NCBI RefSeq assembly: GCF_001429725.1
Contig: NZ_LMHV01000001.1
Span: forward strand, 416,001 to 480,000
Reading direction: 5' to 3'
From: Rhizobium sp. Root708
GTDB lineage: Bacteria > Pseudomonadota > Alphaproteobacteria > Rhizobiales > Rhizobiaceae
Length of the DNA: 64,000 bases
Below are positions 61,224 to 64,000 of this stretch, piece by piece. Each line of letters starts with the position of its first letter. Position 1 is the first letter of the stretch. A program made the position numbers and the translations under genes. The notes beneath the pieces are model-generated. The model was not told where the DNA came from. It made no database searches and saw only the letters and a program-made list of their open reading frames with translations.

Positions 61224-61802
61224 TTATTTCGGTGCGCGTTTGGCGAGGATTCGCTGAAGCGTGCGTCGATGCATGTTCAGCCGCCGTGCGGTTTCGGAAA
61301 CATTGCGCTCGCACATTTCATAAACCCGCTGGATATGTTCCCAGCGAACGCGATCGGCCGACATCGGGTTTTCAGGCAGCTCTGCCTTCTCGCCGGCGCG
61401 CTGCGTCAATGCTGCGTAGACATCATCCGCATCCGCCGGCTTGGCCAAATAGTCCACCGCGCCCAGTTTGACCGCCGTCACCGCGGTTGCAATGTTGCCG
61501 TACCCGGTCAGGACGATGATTCGCGTGTCGTCACGGCGCTGGCGGATTGCCTCGATGACATCGAGGCCGTTACCATCCCCAAGCCGCAAGTCGACCACGG
61601 CATATTTCGGCGGATGGCTCTTCGATTTCGCGACACCCTCTGACACCGACTCTGCCGTCTCCACCCGAAAGCCGCGAGCTTCCATGGCGCGTGCGAGCCG
61701 GCGAAGGAACGGGCCGTCGTCGTCCACGATCAACAGGCTCGCATCGGGACCGATGTGATCCTCGTTTGCCGCGGAAGTATCGTGGTCCGGTTCGTTCATC
61801 AT
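61224..61802 (-). CDS. actR: Response regulator ActR (RegA/PrrA type)
   Basis: ActR is the regulator of the ActS/ActR (RegBA/PrrBA) pair, which controls redox, acid tolerance, nitrogen and carbon fixation genes. The 192 residues have a receiver domain with Asp71 (AVVDLRLGDGNG) and LTGYGNIATAV, and the Fis-type helix-turn-helix (NVSETARRLNMHRRTLQRIL), which is nearly invariant in the family. It is 57 bases downstream of actS. Confidence 0.96.
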   Translation of the reverse strand: MMNEPDHDTSAANEDHIGPDASLLIVDDDGPFLRRLARAMEARGFRVETAESVSEGVAKSKSHPPKYAVVDLRLGDGNGLDVIEAIRQRRDDTRIIVLTGYGNIATAVTAVKLGAVDYLAKPADADDVYAALTQRAGEKAELPENPMSADRVRWEHIQRVYEMCERNVSETARRLNMHRRTLQRILAKRAPK

Positions 61803-61859
61803 CTCAACCCTGGTGCTATTCGCCTTATTATGTCGCAGTCTTTAATTAGGCCGATACAG

Positions 61860-63170
61860 TTATTTTGTCGAATGTGCATCAATGAGCATGCGCGGCCATT
61901 CGACACGCACGCGGGCGCCGGCGCCCTGCGGCGCGCGATTCTCGAAAATCAGCGACGCGCCTGAGCGTTCCAGTAGCGTCTTCGCGATGAACAGCCCGAG
62001 GCCGAGGCCGCCCGCACGATCCTCTTTCTGTCTCTTTGTCACGTAAGGCTCGCCGATCCTCGTCAGAATATCGGACGAATACCCGTCGCCGTCATCTTCC
62101 ACGATGATCCGCACGCTGCGCTGATTATGCTCCACCGTGACGGTCACCTTGTCTCGCGCATAGTCGACGGCGTTTTCAATGAGGTTGCCGAGCCCATACA
62201 TGATGCCGGCATTGCGATCGGTGACCGGCTCTCCCTTTCGCGAGTTCTTCTCGATGAGTTCCAGCTTGATTCCGAATTCGCGGTGCGGCGCGACGATCTC
62301 TTCCATCATCGAGGAGAGGGGCAGGCGCCGCAGATGCGCGTCGCCTTCCGCCGAAAGCGTTGCAAGCCGTCTCAGAATGTCGCGGCAACGCTCGCTTTGA
62401 CTGCGCAGCAGCTGCACGTCTTCGCGGAACCGCTCGTCGTCCTTCAGCTCCCGCTCCATCTCCTTGGCAACGACGCTGATGGTGGCAAGCGGTGTGCCAA
62501 GCTCATGCGCGGCCGCAGCGGCGAGGCCGTCGAGCTGCGAAAGATGCTTCTCCCGCTGCAGAACGAGCTCGGTTGCCGCAAGCGCATCGGCGAGCTGGCT
62601 GGCCTCCATCGAAACCCGGTAGGCATAGAATGCCGCGAAAGCCATGGTCGAGGCGATCGAACACCAGACGCCGAACTGCATGACATTATGGACGTTGATC
62701 TCGACGCCGTCGAACCACGGAAGCGGGAAGGGCGAGAAGGCCAGAATGGTGATACACACCATCGCGACGAGGATCAGCGCGGTACTGTAGCGAATTGGCT
62801 GCGAGGCGAAGGAGATGATCACGGGAACACAGACAAGCGCTGCAAACGGATTGGCGAGGCCGCCCGTAATGAACAGCAGCGCGCAAAGCTGTAAGAGATC
62901 GAAGCCGAGAAGAACGAAAGCGGCGCCCGGATCGATACGATGCGTCGGCGGATAGCGGATCATCAGGTAGAAGTTGACGGTGGCAAGCGCCGCAATCAGG
63001 GTTGCGCTTGCCAGGAGAGGCAAGGGAAATTTCAGCCAGAAGGCGACGACGAAGACCGTCAGCGCCTGTCCACCGACCGCCAGCCATCGTAGCCGGATAA
63101 GTGTCTGAAGCCGGAGCCTTCTGCTCCGATGCCTGCCGTCGTCGGTCAGGCTTTCGACGTCATCGACCAT
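61860..63170 (-). CDS. actS: Redox sensor histidine kinase ActS (RegB/PrrB type)
   Basis: ActS senses the redox state of the quinone pool and phosphorylates ActR. The 436 residues have about six membrane helices (about 28-183), the quinone-site GGLANPF (103-109), H-box Ala-rich AAAHELGTPLATI with His222, the redox-active Cys262 in ERCRDIL, and a HATPase domain with VEDDGDGY. ATG at 63170 has AAGGA at 8 bases. An in-frame extension to 63296 overlaps hrpB and is unlikely. Confidence 0.94.
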   Translation of the reverse strand: MVDDVESLTDDGRHRSRRLRLQTLIRLRWLAVGGQALTVFVVAFWLKFPLPLLASATLIAALATVNFYLMIRYPPTHRIDPGAAFVLLGFDLLQLCALLFITGGLANPFAALVCVPVIISFASQPIRYSTALILVAMVCITILAFSPFPLPWFDGVEINVHNVMQFGVWCSIASTMAFAAFYAYRVSMEASQLADALAATELVLQREKHLSQLDGLAAAAAHELGTPLATISVVAKEMERELKDDERFREDVQLLRSQSERCRDILRRLATLSAEGDAHLRRLPLSSMMEEIVAPHREFGIKLELIEKNSRKGEPVTDRNAGIMYGLGNLIENAVDYARDKVTVTVEHNQRSVRIIVEDDGDGYSSDILTRIGEPYVTKRQKEDRAGGLGLGLFIAKTLLERSGASLIFENRAPQGAGARVRVEWPRMLIDAHSTK

Positions 63171-63195
63171 AATCTTGTCCTTGCCGCTTTTCGGC

Positions 63196-64000
63196 TCATG
63201 TACCACGCGGCTTCGCCCTTGTCGTCGGCAGGGCTTCTTCCGGGCGCTCCGGCCAGGGATGTCTCGGATAGCGCCCTCGCATGTCTGCGCGCACATCTTT
63301 CCACGATCCGGCCCAGAAACCCGGAAGATCGCGTGTCGTCTGGATTGGCCGATGCGCCGGCGATGTCAGTTCCAGCAGCAGCGGCAGGCGGCCGCCGCCG
63401 ATCGCCGGATGCTGTCTGAGGCCGAAAAGCTCCTGGACACGGATGGTCAGCGCCGGTTCTTCGCCGTCATACTGGATCGGATGCCGCTGGCCCGTCGGTG
63501 CTTCGAAATGCGTCGGCGCGAGACGGGCAAGGTCGCGCTGCAACTCATGTGGTATGAGTCCCATCAGGCCGTTCGACAGACCGGAGGCCGAAATGTCCGA
63601 AATCCCCCGCGCGTCGCTCTGATAGGGAACGAACCATTCGTCCAGACGCGACAGCAACGCCTCGTCGCTGACATCAGGCCATGGTGCGCCGATGCCGCGA
63701 TGAAGAAAGCCGATGCGTTCGCGGAGCTGTATCGCTTCCTTCGAAAAGGGAAGCTGTTCCAGCCCCAGCTCGCGCACCCCTTCAGCCAGCGCGCGTGTCA
63801 CCGCCTCGCCCGTCGGGCGGGGAAGGGGCGCCTCGTCGAAAACGATCGCGCCAAGTCTCGTGGCCCGTCTTGCCCGAACTTGTCGGCTTTGCCGATCGAA
63901 GAACGTCTGCTCGCCGGTCGAAATGGCGCCCGGCAGTTCGGCGTCGACCTCGGCGCGAGAGATTTCCGCCGCCGCCAGAATACGGGCCTGGGCGGCGCGT
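63196..64000 (-). CDS. hrpB: ATP-dependent helicase HrpB, C-terminal part
   Basis: HrpB is a DEAH-box RNA helicase-like protein. The window edge cuts the gene; the last 267 residues are visible. The frame runs open from the edge and contains FFDRQSRQVRARRATRLGAIVF and, near the end, GRLPLLLELTSPAHRPIQ and a Trp-rich WKDVRADMRGRYPRHPWPE, the HrpB C-terminal signature. The N-terminal helicase motifs lie beyond the window. Its stop is 25 bases before actS, as in other Rhizobiaceae. Confidence 0.93.
   Translation of the reverse strand, partial: RAAQARILAAAEISRAEVDAELPGAISTGEQTFFDRQSRQVRARRATRLGAIVFDEAPLPRPTGEAVTRALAEGVRELGLEQLPFSKEAIQLRERIGFLHRGIGAPWPDVSDEALLSRLDEWFVPYQSDARGISDISASGLSNGLMGLIPHELQRDLARLAPTHFEAPTGQRHPIQYDGEEPALTIRVQELFGLRQHPAIGGGRLPLLLELTSPAHRPIQTTRDLPGFWAGSWKDVRADMRGRYPRHPWPERPEEALPTTRAKPRGT

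Overview
The window is core chromosome of an alphaproteobacterium of the family Rhizobiaceae, most likely a Rhizobium or close relative. This is inferred from gene content and order: a hemE / PpsR-gene junction of the Caulobacter and rhizobial origin type, chvI-chvG-hprK-EIIA-HPr-ahcY, pckA divergent from chvI, the actS-actR pair, addB-addA, hslV-acetyltransferase-hslU, and a PhaZ polyhydroxybutyrate depolymerase. Base composition and codon use look even throughout. I see no insertion sequence, prophage, CRISPR array, tRNA or rRNA.

Region 1 (1-13 kb) is the replication-origin neighbourhood. On the left, leftward genes mnmG (cut by the window edge), mnmE, rho, hemJ and hemE lead away from a roughly 400-base gap (5590-5990). 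That gap holds DnaA-box-like words, five GANTC methylation sites with its right edge, and an AT-rich tract, so it is called oriC. To its right run ppsR, maf, aroE, coaE and dnaQ, then secB/fxsA and a Tim44-domain protein-mltA-smr-xre cluster. Four ParB-type parS palindromes lie at 1080, 1122, 7439 and 46608.

Region 2 (13.7-27 kb) carries gyrB, a nitroreductase, a glutathionyl-hydroquinone reductase, an FAH-family enzyme, phaZ, two small or poorly characterised genes (DUF2852, YgjP-type metallopeptidase), and the operon trpF-trpB-trpA-accD-folC.

Region 3 (27-44.7 kb) is leftward. One long coupled cluster runs divL, a TsaE/sugar-kinase fusion, a MurU-type nucleotidyltransferase, addB, addA, trxA. 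It joins cell-cycle control, tRNA t6A synthesis, cell-wall recycling and recombination. A second cluster is chvI-chvG-hprK-EIIA-HPr followed by ahcY. It ties envelope/acid sensing to the nitrogen-type PTS.

Region 4 (45-64 kb) holds pckA, arfB, alkB, the leftward his cluster (hisB-DUF2628-hisH-hisA-hisF-hisE-coaA), hslV-GNAT-hslU, a DUF1402 secreted protein, a cytochrome P450, glcB, an L,D-transpeptidase lipoprotein, mmcB, the ActS/ActR redox two-component system, and the C-terminal part of hrpB at the right edge.

Nothing here is a clearly new multi-gene system. The most interesting signals are small: parS sites embedded in the aroE start region and in the pckA terminator, a near-perfect inverted repeat in front of ahcY, a DivL kinase with Tyr in place of the phospho-accepting His, an AccD without its zinc-ribbon cysteines, and an MltA without a visible export signal.
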